Positions 1 to 8,814 of a DNA stretch of 21,193 nt are shown here, one piece after another. A program made the translations under genes and the position numbers. Origin of the DNA: a virus; the IMG/VR virus record IMGVR_UViG_3300042563_002227, positions 1-21,193 of that record, one strand, 5' to 3'. How positions within the stretch are numbered: the first letter of the stretch is position 1; the number at the start of each line of letters is the position of its first letter. Below the pieces are notes generated by a model, which had not been told where the DNA came from, did not search any database, and worked only from the letters and a program-made list of their open reading frames with translations.

Positions 1-600
1 CACTCTAAATTTATATGTCTGTCCTCGATACAATGTTAGAGTAGGATTATTGGTATAGGCATCTGGGGTGAACACAAAACTGTTTGCAGTTGTACTCAAT
101 ACTACTTTATATGTGCTGCTGACTGTAGCACTTTGTCCATATATTGGTACACTAGGCGGACCGTTGGGCACCCAATAATATTCGCGATAATTGATGAACT
201 TGTCCCAGGCAATAGGTGGATTCCAGGCATAGTGCTCCTGGCTAGTAAGTTTGTCGTCACGTTCATCTGTGTTACCAAAGAATTTTAATTGATTTTTAAA
301 ATCAATGTAATCATAGAAATTTTCAATCTTATCCTGATTTCGATATATCACTCCAGGTTCTAACTGATAAGCACTTCTTAATGTAGCATCTGTATCTAGA
401 TATAGATCGTTGCCGTTATAGGTTTTTCCAAATCTACGACCTACATATCCTGTGATTTTGTCCAGTAATCCTGGCTGGACCAGCGGATCCACTACTCCTG
501 CAAGAAACTTGTCGTTAGCCTCAGTTTGAAAAACTTTAGGTAGAAGTTCTACTGATTTTCTTATAGGTAGTTTACTGAAAGGAAAAAATTTATCTGACAT
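1..600 (-). CDS. Large virion structural protein downstream of gp6, N-terminal 200 residues only
   Basis: An open frame starts at the ATG at 600-598 and stays open to the left edge of the window, so the C-terminus is missing. It begins MSDKFFPFSKLPIRKSVELL. An aromatic-rich stretch includes NFYDYIDFKNQLKFFGN, HYAWNPPIAWDKFINYREYY and WVPNGPPSVP. The last residues (TLTLYRGQTYKFRV) look like a beta-sandwich strand pattern. The start lies 1 nt after the gp6 stop, so it is translated as part of the baseplate operon. In marine T4-like phages a very large structural protein often follows gp6, and position would fit a gp7-like wedge or fibre-attachment protein. I cannot assign it to gp7 from sequence alone. 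The reading frame is certain; the function is inferred from context. Confidence 0.8.
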   Translation of the reverse strand, partial: MSDKFFPFSKLPIRKSVELLPKVFQTEANDKFLAGVVDPLVQPGLLDKITGYVGRRFGKTYNGNDLYLDTDATLRSAYQLEPGVIYRNQDKIENFYDYIDFKNQLKFFGNTDERDDKLTSQEHYAWNPPIAWDKFINYREYYWVPNGPPSVPIYGQSATVSSTYKVVLSTTANSFVFTPDAYTNNPTLTLYRGQTYKFRV

Positions 601-601
601 A

Positions 602-3600
602 TTAATAGGTAGTAGATACCACACTGGTTATAGCAGAACCAACTTCGGCTGCTGTGATAGCGGTGACTATCTCAACATCTGTGACTGTGGCTCCACTGAT
701 TAAAATTTCATCCGATCTGCTCTGTATCTCAAACAGGCTTCCGAATGATTGCCCACTTTGTTTAGGACATATAACTATGTTACTGATATCGGGTGCTGTA
801 GAATTTAGTATGTAGGTAGTAAGTTCACCCATATAAAATCTATCACCGAAATCCCAATTGCTGATGTCGAAGAATGAGTTTATTGCTGAGATAACTCGAA
901 CTTTAAGATCGTTATCATTAATAGATTGTCCAGGATTTTTAACCACTTTAAATATGGCCTGTAGTTTAGGATCTGCTTTTGAACCAAACAACACCTTATA
1001 TTTTACTGTATGATAAATGATTTCGTCACTGATAGATTTAATCGCAGATAGGTTAGCTCCAAACGTTGTTCTTAAACTGTCTGTGCTGGGAGGTTCTGGT
1101 GCAGTTGCAGTGCCGCCTGCAAGATAAATCCTATATGATTCATCATAGGATCTGGTTAATAAAAACACATCAATGATATTGCTAGAGCTTGGATCTATTC
1201 TGCGATCCACGCTGGCATTATGAATATACTGAAATTTAAGATTTCTTCGACCAATGTTAGCTCTGTATGATCTATCAAGATCAAATGTATTGGTGCTTCG
1301 GTTCACTGCTTTAACAACATCTTCGTCGATGGTATAAAAATAGATCAATTGTCCGTCAGGATAAGTTGTTGCATCAGTGAAATCAACCACAGATTCTTTT
1401 TCTCGAATTAATATTAGATTATCCGAGTTATCCACTAACTGATAATCAGTTGTGCCGTATTGATCTACAGTTTCCTTAAAAAACAAATAATTTAACGCGG
1501 TGTCTGCGCCAACTATCTGTTCAAATGAATCTGGATTATCTATAACTCCGTCGTCGTCGCTGTCTTGAAAACTTAATTTTATTTCCGTGGTACTTTCATA
1601 TCCATCATCAAATTTAATAGTGTCGCTAATTTCAAAGGGCACGTCTTGCCGTAATTCTGTGATAAACCCGCTGTCGGTATTGATCCCAAGTACCTTGACC
1701 TGATCTTTTACCACAGCACCCAATTGGTCATTATAACGTTTTTCGTTGGTATCAAAATAAAAACGATTCTGCATAACACTGCCAAACACATAACTGAGTC
1801 GTCTTATTCTAACTACATATCTATCGGCTTCTTTAACAAAGGCTACTAACCATGAACTATCTGCATTTGTGTTAGTTACGTCTCCCGATTTTCCTAGACT
1901 AAAATCGCTGATTAAGTTAATATTAGTAGCGGTAACAATCTTCCAGGTCGACGAAACCGATTCATATCTCAATCCAAAATTTAAATTCTGAGAGCATTGA
2001 TTAACTATTTCTGTTTCTAACGCAGCATCTAAATCATTAATAAATCTAGGCACAATGCGATTTGCCACTGCACCTGTAGGCACAGCATCACTAAATGTTA
2101 CCGCCCCTAGTCCGTTGGTCAGCACACCTCTACCAGCATTAGTACCGTCGCCTGCCACAGACACTACTTTAGTCCAAAGCCTATCGCGTTGCTCTGGATC
2201 TTGAGCGTTAATAGCTACTAATTTACCTTTTTTAAATGCTAGTCCGGCGGGTGCTGTAAATTTAATTAATGCTCCGCTGAGCAGATATTTCAAGCTAGAA
2301 GTAGAATACGTACCTACTTTTAACAGTGAGTTATCCACCACATTCTTGAAATAGCCGGTAGGGGTTGTAGAAGTGACGCTTTGCCATACCGTGTTATTAT
2401 CTGTGAAAAGAATACGATCAAATTTTGTAAAATAAAAATTATAAACATCTGCGTCTGTAAATTTTGGTTCTACACTTTGCCGAAGAAAATTAATTACATC
2501 GACTCTATTGTTAAATCTAAATCCAAGAGTTTCTTCACTTTCTTGTTTATAGATATATCCATCATTACAAAATACATTGATACTAGAATATTTCCCAGAT
2601 GCATCAATGATATCAAAATTTCTACTAATCCCGCTAGATGTTCTGTTAATAGATTTTATCTTGACTATATTTTGACTGCTACTTAATGGTGCAAGATTAT
2701 AATCTTCGGCAGTGATCATACGATTCTGCGTATAATAAACTGCAGGAGCATTGGTTCTCACCGAATCTATGCTTTCAGTTGCAGCCGAGTTTGCTACTGT
2801 AGACTGAAGAGCCAGTCCTACTGTTAAGGTATGCTCTACTCCTGATTTGTTAAAATAACTAATACTAATATTGATTCCTCTAAGTTCGTTGGGACTGATG
2901 GTGTAGGATAATCCGTTACTAGTTCTATAAAACACTCTGAAAGAACCTTGTGGTAGATTACCATATACTCCGTCAGCAAAAACTAGATCAACTGTGTCAT
3001 TTTCTTTGGTGTTAACTGCATATATGTTTCTGATGTTTTGTTCTACGCTGTTATAGGCAATATTATTACCTACCAGCGTACTAACTTTAGTCCACTCTTC
3101 TAATTGTGCTCCTGCACTGTTTAATGAAAATAACCATACATCGTCGTTGTTGATGTCGGCCGTATCAATAGCAATTTTTTCGTTAGGAGTTGGCACCCCT
3201 ATACCAAAATCAGCTAGGGCTAGTGTGCCTTGTTTGAACATTAAGAAAAATCCTGTGTTAGGACTGGCAGGTCCTGTGCCGTCATTTCTATACACAAATC
3301 CTAATTGATTGCCAGGTACCGGAGGTTCTTCATAGATATTTTCACTGTTCTTAAATGCGGTGGAAACTAATTCAAACAGCATGCCTCTAGCAGCCACAGT
3401 CTTGCTGAAAGAATAGATTGGCACATCTGTGCTAGTAGTTCTAAATCTATATTGTTCTGTAGGTATACCTTGTATGGTCGCTGAACCTTGGCTACGACCA
3501 AATTCTGTGTTGTCGGCCATTGCTGAATTTAAAACTAAAATAAATTGCTCAAGCCAATTGGTGTTTGTTGGATCATTCCAGCTGACTATCTGTTGTGCAA

Positions 3601-4009
3601 GATTACGTCCGTTACTGTCTACAATATCTTCTGTAGTAGTCACTGAAGTAAATTTTAACAGTCCTTTAGCAGCGACGTTTCTCTTGGCGTTATAACTCAA
3701 CATGCGAGCAATTCGCAACACGCTTTCTTTGGTCTCAGCTAGCTCAATAAAATTTTCTCTGCTGGCTAGATCAATACGAAATGCTAGACTCTGGCCTAAA
3801 AATGCTACAGCATCAATTAGTGCTAGATATTCGGATGACTCAATATAGTCGTTGAAATCTTCTGGATAATTTTCTCGAAGATACGTGATTATAACCCTAC
3901 GCAGATTTTCAAAGTCATAGCTTTTGAAATCAGCGTTTCTAAATGTCTGATAGATTCTAGTCCAGTCTTGGTTTAGAATTAGATTATTTTGTCTACTTGT
4001 AGTGGTCAT
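602..4009 (-). CDS. 6: Baseplate wedge protein gp6
   Basis: In T4, gp6 forms the dimeric ring joining the six baseplate wedges around the hub. The N-terminal part here has the family's typical helical segment, AFLGQSLAFRIDLASREN at residues 69-86, followed by ETKESVLRIARMLSYNAKRN (92-111). The middle and C-terminal parts are beta-rich, and a late segment (YKVLFGSKADPKLQAIFKVV) belongs to a repeated-domain region. At 1135 residues it is much longer than T4 gp6 (about 660), so extra domains are inserted in the central part. A Shine-Dalgarno-like AGGGA lies about 8 nt before the ATG. A late-promoter box lies upstream at 4035-4028, so gp6 can be transcribed separately from gp25 even though both lie in one operon. 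The next gene starts 1 nt after its stop. Identification is confident from the N-terminal motif and from the adjacent gp25. Confidence 0.9.
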   Translation of the reverse strand: MTTTSRQNNLILNQDWTRIYQTFRNADFKSYDFENLRRVIITYLRENYPEDFNDYIESSEYLALIDAVAFLGQSLAFRIDLASRENFIELAETKESVLRIARMLSYNAKRNVAAKGLLKFTSVTTTEDIVDSNGRNLAQQIVSWNDPTNTNWLEQFILVLNSAMADNTEFGRSQGSATIQGIPTEQYRFRTTSTDVPIYSFSKTVAARGMLFELVSTAFKNSENIYEEPPVPGNQLGFVYRNDGTGPASPNTGFFLMFKQGTLALADFGIGVPTPNEKIAIDTADINNDDVWLFSLNSAGAQLEEWTKVSTLVGNNIAYNSVEQNIRNIYAVNTKENDTVDLVFADGVYGNLPQGSFRVFYRTSNGLSYTISPNELRGINISISYFNKSGVEHTLTVGLALQSTVANSAATESIDSVRTNAPAVYYTQNRMITAEDYNLAPLSSSQNIVKIKSINRTSSGISRNFDIIDASGKYSSINVFCNDGYIYKQESEETLGFRFNNRVDVINFLRQSVEPKFTDADVYNFYFTKFDRILFTDNNTVWQSVTSTTPTGYFKNVVDNSLLKVGTYSTSSLKYLLSGALIKFTAPAGLAFKKGKLVAINAQDPEQRDRLWTKVVSVAGDGTNAGRGVLTNGLGAVTFSDAVPTGAVANRIVPRFINDLDAALETEIVNQCSQNLNFGLRYESVSSTWKIVTATNINLISDFSLGKSGDVTNTNADSSWLVAFVKEADRYVVRIRRLSYVFGSVMQNRFYFDTNEKRYNDQLGAVVKDQVKVLGINTDSGFITELRQDVPFEISDTIKFDDGYESTTEIKLSFQDSDDDGVIDNPDSFEQIVGADTALNYLFFKETVDQYGTTDYQLVDNSDNLILIREKESVVDFTDATTYPDGQLIYFYTIDEDVVKAVNRSTNTFDLDRSYRANIGRRNLKFQYIHNASVDRRIDPSSSNIIDVFLLTRSYDESYRIYLAGGTATAPEPPSTDSLRTTFGANLSAIKSISDEIIYHTVKYKVLFGSKADPKLQAIFKVVKNPGQSINDNDLKVRVISAINSFFDISNWDFGDRFYMGELTTYILNSTAPDISNIVICPKQSGQSFGSLFEIQSRSDEILISGATVTDVEIVTAITAAEVGSAITSVVSTTY

Positions 4010-4027
4010 TTAAAGTCCCTATGCCAA

Positions 4028-4035
4028 TATTTATA
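4028..4035 (-). promoter_or_regulatory. T4-type late promoter box for gp6
   Basis: The minus strand reads TATAAATA, an exact match to the T4 late -10 element recognised by gp55-bound RNA polymerase. It lies in the 42-nt gap between gp25 and gp6. The expected start point is about 12-13 nt before the gp6 ATG, and the short leader would still contain the AGGGA ribosome site. Activity is inferred. Confidence 0.7.
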
Positions 4036-4051
4036 TTATAAAATAAAGTGG

Positions 4052-4492
4052 TCATATTATGATATTATTAGTTTTATCGAAATCAAAAGACATGCGTTCA
4101 TTGACATTGAAAGGAATGTACACTATGTCAGCCTGTATGCGAATTCCTTGGTCCGTGCTGTCTATAGTCACAGTGTTCACTGAGATTCTTGGATCGTAAT
4201 TTATTATGGCTTCAACGTCTTTGGCGATAATCTGCTTGACATCTTCGGTAAAATTTTCAAACAACATATCCCAAATCACTGTACCAAAATCTGGATTTTC
4301 TAATTTCTCTCCTTTGCGGATATAGAAATGATTAATCAAATCCTGCTTGACTAGATCAATATCATAGAGTTTGTAATTTTTTGAACTCTGTTGACTACTA
4401 AATCCTTTGTACAAAAAAACTCCTAGATTTTTTTCTGTTGTAACAGCGGTATTATTAGCTACTGTTTTTTGATTATAAAGTTTATTTGCCAT
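4052..4492 (-). CDS. 25: Baseplate wedge protein gp25
   Basis: A small wedge component with the gp25/GPW fold that is conserved across contractile tails and type VI secretion (TssE). In T4 it sits at the inner baseplate and helps trigger sheath contraction. The diagnostic segment GEKLENPDFGTVIWDMLFE spans residues 61-79. It is followed by the helical stretch EDVKQIIAKDVEAIINYDPR and then strands ending in VNTVTI and IQADIVYIPF. The length of 146 residues is close to T4 gp25 (132), with about 30 extra residues at the N-terminus. An AGGGA ribosome site for it lies inside the last codons of gp5, 1 nt upstream. The assignment is firm. Confidence 0.93.
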   Translation of the reverse strand: MANKLYNQKTVANNTAVTTEKNLGVFLYKGFSSQQSSKNYKLYDIDLVKQDLINHFYIRKGEKLENPDFGTVIWDMLFENFTEDVKQIIAKDVEAIINYDPRISVNTVTIDSTDQGIRIQADIVYIPFNVNERMSFDFDKTNNIII

Positions 4493-4493
4493 A

Positions 4494-6092
4494 TTATGCG
4501 TCCCTATCTGTGTTATCAGGAGTTAGTTGCGCAGGGGCCAGGTGTTCATGCAAAGGCCAAGGTTCGTGCATAGGAATCCTTTTCATAAAACTCTTAACTA
4601 TTCCTGATTGATATCTCTTGTCCCAGCCTGCAGTGGTGCTGGTTGCTACGTTATCTCTGAGATCATAAGGTCTTACAAAGTCTGCTGGCACAGCAGTCTC
4701 GGCATTGTTGGGTCCGTTGAGATTAATTTTTGTACCGTTCATCTTTAACTCTGATGCAGAACCTACACTAATATCACCAGTAGCTGACACCTTAAGTTCT
4801 GTGTTGGTAGCAATATCCATGTCATTGTTGGCTGATATCTTTAGTTTGGCTCCTACTAGGATATCACAGTTGGCTCCCACGGTGAGCTTGGCATCGTTAT
4901 TGATCAAAAACTCCATATCGGTGGCAATTTCTGCATGCCATTTGCCTGATTCTGTTCTAAAATTCATGTTGCGGCCAGCTTCAAAATTGATGTCTCTGTC
5001 GGCACGTATGTTGAGATCAGTGCCAGTATGTATGCTAACACTGTCTTGTGCATAGATATCTATTTTACCATTGCTGGTCATTTCGATCCAAGCAGTGCCT
5101 CTAGCATTACCTATGTAGATTAGATCTTCTGAATTGTGCAAAAGTATCTGGTGACCAGTTCTAGTTCTCACTCTAAAATATTCATTGTAAGGAACTGTAG
5201 CTTCTCCCTGTGAAATTCTACGCTGAACTTCTGGATCTAAAAGGTCAACATATTTCACTGGACCTTCTGCGGCTGTTTTTTCTCTGTGATAACGATCATC
5301 GCCGTCGTCCATGACTAGCTGTGTGCCACCTAATCTGCTGATAGGTAGTGGTGCAGACTTGCTGTCTTTTTTTCCTATCACTGCTTTTTTAGCATTAGTT
5401 CTGCGATCGACTGGGCCGGGAGTTGAGATACCAAACACCATACCTGGTAGTTCTCTTCTGGGTGATGACGAACTTGTTCCACGAACATCATCTTCTAGTA
5501 ACCCTTGCTCTAAAAATCTATCGGCAATAGGATGTACAACTCTAGGAATTTTTTCTGGATCTATTTCTTGCTTCTCACCGTTGATACGTTTGTTTATTTC
5601 TGCTACAGGTAATGGCAGTTTTGTATTACCGTACCTAGCTTTATCTTCTGCATCTAATGCATTTATTTTAGATCCTGCAATAGCCGGAACCATGTTATTA
5701 ATATAACGGCCAGGAACACAGGCAAACCAATAGCCCTGTCCAGGATCGCCATCTACAAAAAGTACTAAAACGTTAACACCGACATCTGGAGGAACGAACC
5801 ACATGCCGTAGCTCTTCTGTGTATCATTGAATCCTTCGATGGTAGAACTAGTACCATCATTCTTGCCCATGTACTCAAACCCTGTGTAACCAAAGAAAGG
5901 CGGAGCATATTTTACTATATGTAATTGACTGTCATCTCCGGGGTCATTACTTTGATCTTTAAGTAATGTCACTTCTAACGATCCCATGAAAGTTGGATCA
6001 AGATGACTGATCACCCTTGCAAGATATATGCCTTGAGTAAGACCTCCTGATTTTCCTTCTCCTTCAGCTGAGGGACGACCTAATTCTGCCAT
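4494..6092 (-). CDS. 5: Baseplate hub/spike protein gp5, no lysozyme domain
   Basis: This is the central spike of the baseplate, which pierces the outer membrane when the sheath contracts. Residues about 20-135 look like the OB-fold of gp5/VgrG proteins (YLARVISHLDPTFMGSLEV, GMWFVPPDVGVNVLVLFVDG, GYWFACVPG). A polar linker follows. Residues about 310-470 show the short alternating repeats of the triple-stranded beta-helix (RTRTGHQILLHNSEDLIYIG, then KIDIYAQDSVSIHTGTDLNI and onward to ELKMNGTKINLNG). The muramidase domain that sits between these parts in T4 gp5 is absent. The C-terminal tail has LHEHLAP, an HxH motif at residues 515-517. The start has GGATAAC upstream, 3 nt after the 805-aa gene. 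Identification is strong from domain order and neighbours. Confidence 0.88.
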   Translation of the reverse strand: MAELGRPSAEGEGKSGGLTQGIYLARVISHLDPTFMGSLEVTLLKDQSNDPGDDSQLHIVKYAPPFFGYTGFEYMGKNDGTSSTIEGFNDTQKSYGMWFVPPDVGVNVLVLFVDGDPGQGYWFACVPGRYINNMVPAIAGSKINALDAEDKARYGNTKLPLPVAEINKRINGEKQEIDPEKIPRVVHPIADRFLEQGLLEDDVRGTSSSSPRRELPGMVFGISTPGPVDRRTNAKKAVIGKKDSKSAPLPISRLGGTQLVMDDGDDRYHREKTAAEGPVKYVDLLDPEVQRRISQGEATVPYNEYFRVRTRTGHQILLHNSEDLIYIGNARGTAWIEMTSNGKIDIYAQDSVSIHTGTDLNIRADRDINFEAGRNMNFRTESGKWHAEIATDMEFLINNDAKLTVGANCDILVGAKLKISANNDMDIATNTELKVSATGDISVGSASELKMNGTKINLNGPNNAETAVPADFVRPYDLRDNVATSTTAGWDKRYQSGIVKSFMKRIPMHEPWPLHEHLAPAQLTPDNTDRDA

Positions 6093-6095
6093 TTG

Positions 6096-8513
6096 TTATC
6101 CTTGTCCTAAATCTCTATAATATCTAAAACCTGTTCTAGTCGGTGCTTGGTTAGAAGTTGTTCTAGTTGCTACTGTGCTTTCTGTTGATGTCGAACTGTT
6201 GTTAGAAGCTAGTTGTGTAGTAGGGTTGCCATCATCTATGGGGCTAGTACTTGGAGCTTCTTGTTCTTTAATATCTATAGCCCCAGCATCGGTAGGAGTT
6301 ACTGTGCCCGAACGGTCTTCATCAGTTACTTCTGGTCCTTGAGGCCCCGGCATCCTAATACATTTAAGTTTTTGTTTCCATTGTCCATCAGAAAAAGTGT
6401 TTTCACACATCACAACTCGGTATATGCCGCCGAACGGACTTTCTTTACCGGCCTGTGAAAAATCATACAATCCAGTGGTTTCATTAATGTCGGTCGGAGT
6501 TCGAAATGTTAGATAGATGTAAACATTACCACTTTCATAGTTCATAGTTCCGTCGTTGGTAATTTGGCTGTTAGGTGATGGGGCGTCTGAAAAATAATTA
6601 GCTATTCCACTGTCTACAAGCCAGTAAGGATCTCCTAGTATTTCAAGATTTACAGTAACCAAATCAGCACTGTTGCCACTGAGAAAGGCCTGTTGAAAAG
6701 TTTCTGCTATGTTCTGTTCTACTGTCTTATCAGAATTACCACCTTTGTATCCCTTTAACAGTTTAGGATCTCGTTTAGGTCTCGCTCTACCTAATTGTGC
6801 CGCCTGTGCAGCCGGTGCGTTACCCTGGCCAACTCCTGTAGTTGCATTAGTTCTTTCTGCAGGCTTTTGATCCTGATTAGCAGTTTTAGATCCGCTATTT
6901 TCTGATGAAGGATTGGCACCTGTGTAAAATAAATTATTAATTTCTATATCAAATCGGGTGACGTCAACATTTTGTCCAGTATAGATATATTGATACTCCT
7001 TAACCACTGATTTCATCAATTCATAATATCCCACAGGAGCAGAACTAGGATTAGCAAATATAGATTGATGTATAAAGTAGGGCACTACTCTATAAGTAAT
7101 TTTTTTAGCATAATCTCCTATCAACGGGTCATATTCTAAAAGTTCTATCTGTGCATCTAGTTTAAACCATTTGATATAACCTTCTGGAGTAGGTTTTTCG
7201 TTAATGGCATTAAATGCATATTTAGAACTTAATACTATCTGATTAATAATAGAAGTCAGCGACTGCCCTTGACCAAATTGAAAAGCTCGTTGCTTGGGAT
7301 CTATAGTCATTCCATCTCTTTTCACTAATCCCGTTTTTTCATCTATACTGTCTCCGGCCCGTTTAAAAATATTGGCACCGCCTCTCAATTGATCGAAGCC
7401 AAGGCTAGATCTTCCTATTTCATTAATCGGCAAGTTTGACACATCTGCTTCTACACTAACTCCAGAACCAAACAACTCGATGTCTCCCTCGTTTTCTTCT
7501 TCGACAGGATCTACTGTAGCTGAATTTCTCTTTTCTTTTTTTCCTGCAGAAGAATACCAAGTGCTGCTGGTTTGAGGGAATTGTATAACATATCTGTCAG
7601 GATAAACAATACGCTCTGTTTCTTTTAATTTTTGTTCGTTACGGTTTAATACCGCTGTCAACCCGTCTGGACTGGTCTGTAAAACTTCAGCTACTATACC
7701 TTGTCCTTTAATATCTCCGGCTATTTTTAAATCGTTATAGGTTGTATTAATAGCATCTGAAAATGCCTGATGATTGTACGGAATGCCTTCTACTTTATAA
7801 TTAGAGCCCGCTTCAGTTACTGTAAATTTCATAGAAACCAACTTCATCACAAAGAATTTTGGTTTGATTGAACTTATAGGTACTCCGAGTTCGTCGAACC
7901 CTTTGATATCCATTCTTAGAACATACGGACAGTTGTCAAGGTAACTGAGATATCCGGCTTTTATTGCAGCATTCTGCATGCTCTGTAACAGCAGTCCCAT
8001 AGACTGAGGCTCTATAATTTCAAAACTAAATTTTATGGCATTACTATTTCCAGTTTTTTCATTGGCTCCGATAACGCTGTTCATAACAAAATTATTAATA
8101 AAATATTCCGGAGCTCCGAATAAAGTATTCACACGTTGATCGTCAAATCTTCCACCGGAACTAAACACAACATTTTTTAGTTCACTGGTACTATTTCTAT
8201 ATGACGCTGGATCATTAAACTGCTGAGGAGTCAATGCGGCTAGCGTCCATAATATTGTACTGGTGGCAAACTCTTCCATAGGATTAGGAGTTAAAGATGG
8301 TAAATTTTTTGTCGCAGCTGAAGATAATTTTTTTGGATCAGCCGCTATACTGCTTTTGCCGTCCTGAATAGGATTAGTAGCTCTGGCAATCAAATTTTCT
8401 GTGGTGCGAAACACTGAATTTATATTAAAACCTGCAGCAGTATCAAACGGGATCACTGAAGTTCCGTCTGGTTTTTTAATGTCTAAAATTCTTCCTAGTT
8501 CTCTTAAAGCCAT
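6096..8513 (-). CDS. Large baseplate hub candidate (gp27 position), 805 aa
   Basis: I do not recognise a named family with confidence. The protein has an N-terminal segment of about 115 residues, then a globular part with LLQSMQNAAIKAGYLSYLDN and CPYVLRMDIKGFDELG, a low-complexity Gln/Ala/Asn linker near residues 545-590, and a second beta-rich part with ADLVTVNLEILGDPYWLVDS and GGIYRVVMCENTFSDG. The last 70 or so residues are rich in Ser, Thr and Pro and are probably disordered. It lies between gp53 and gp5, 1 nt after gp53 and 3 nt before gp5. The window has no other gp27, the hub partner that docks gp5 in T4, so a hub role is a reasonable inference by elimination and position. T4 gp27 is about half this size. 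It could instead be a novel structural protein of the marine T4-like group. Confidence 0.6.
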   Translation of the reverse strand: MALRELGRILDIKKPDGTSVIPFDTAAGFNINSVFRTTENLIARATNPIQDGKSSIAADPKKLSSAATKNLPSLTPNPMEEFATSTILWTLAALTPQQFNDPASYRNSTSELKNVVFSSGGRFDDQRVNTLFGAPEYFINNFVMNSVIGANEKTGNSNAIKFSFEIIEPQSMGLLLQSMQNAAIKAGYLSYLDNCPYVLRMDIKGFDELGVPISSIKPKFFVMKLVSMKFTVTEAGSNYKVEGIPYNHQAFSDAINTTYNDLKIAGDIKGQGIVAEVLQTSPDGLTAVLNRNEQKLKETERIVYPDRYVIQFPQTSSTWYSSAGKKEKRNSATVDPVEEENEGDIELFGSGVSVEADVSNLPINEIGRSSLGFDQLRGGANIFKRAGDSIDEKTGLVKRDGMTIDPKQRAFQFGQGQSLTSIINQIVLSSKYAFNAINEKPTPEGYIKWFKLDAQIELLEYDPLIGDYAKKITYRVVPYFIHQSIFANPSSAPVGYYELMKSVVKEYQYIYTGQNVDVTRFDIEINNLFYTGANPSSENSGSKTANQDQKPAERTNATTGVGQGNAPAAQAAQLGRARPKRDPKLLKGYKGGNSDKTVEQNIAETFQQAFLSGNSADLVTVNLEILGDPYWLVDSGIANYFSDAPSPNSQITNDGTMNYESGNVYIYLTFRTPTDINETTGLYDFSQAGKESPFGGIYRVVMCENTFSDGQWKQKLKCIRMPGPQGPEVTDEDRSGTVTPTDAGAIDIKEQEAPSTSPIDDGNPTTQLASNNSSTSTESTVATRTTSNQAPTRTGFRYYRDLGQG

Positions 8514-8514
8514 A

Positions 8515-8814
8515 TCACACTCCTAGAAACTTTGATAGATTACTTTTCTTAGGCAGATATATGGCTGTGCCTGGTTTGAAATCATAGATGGGATCTTTTA
8601 TCACTGACATATTTCTTTGCACAAACACCCACCATAATTTAGGATCCCCGTAAAGATCATAGGCTAATAAATCCGGTCTGTTACGATATTGATTTTCAAT
8701 CACATATCTGACATCGTCTGCTTCAGAAGGTACTGGACGAATATCTAACAGTTCCAGATAAAAATTATTTTGTTGGGTGTTGGCCCACGGACTTGCTTTA
8801 GAATATTTTGCCAT
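8515..8814 (-). CDS. 53: Baseplate wedge protein gp53
   Basis: A small wedge protein that in T4 completes each wedge and clamps it to the hub. The C-terminal half shows a LysM-like pattern: NRPDLLAYDLYGDPKLWWVF, then PGTAIYLPKK. The N-terminal part (SPWANTQQNNFYLELLDIRP) is typical of the family. The length is 99 residues, shorter than T4 gp53 (196), as I recall for marine relatives. Its ATG overlaps the stop of the upstream tube-cap gene by 1 nt (TAATG), which suggests coupled translation. The family call is confident. Confidence 0.85.
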   Translation of the reverse strand: MAKYSKASPWANTQQNNFYLELLDIRPVPSEADDVRYVIENQYRNRPDLLAYDLYGDPKLWWVFVQRNMSVIKDPIYDFKPGTAIYLPKKSNLSKFLGV

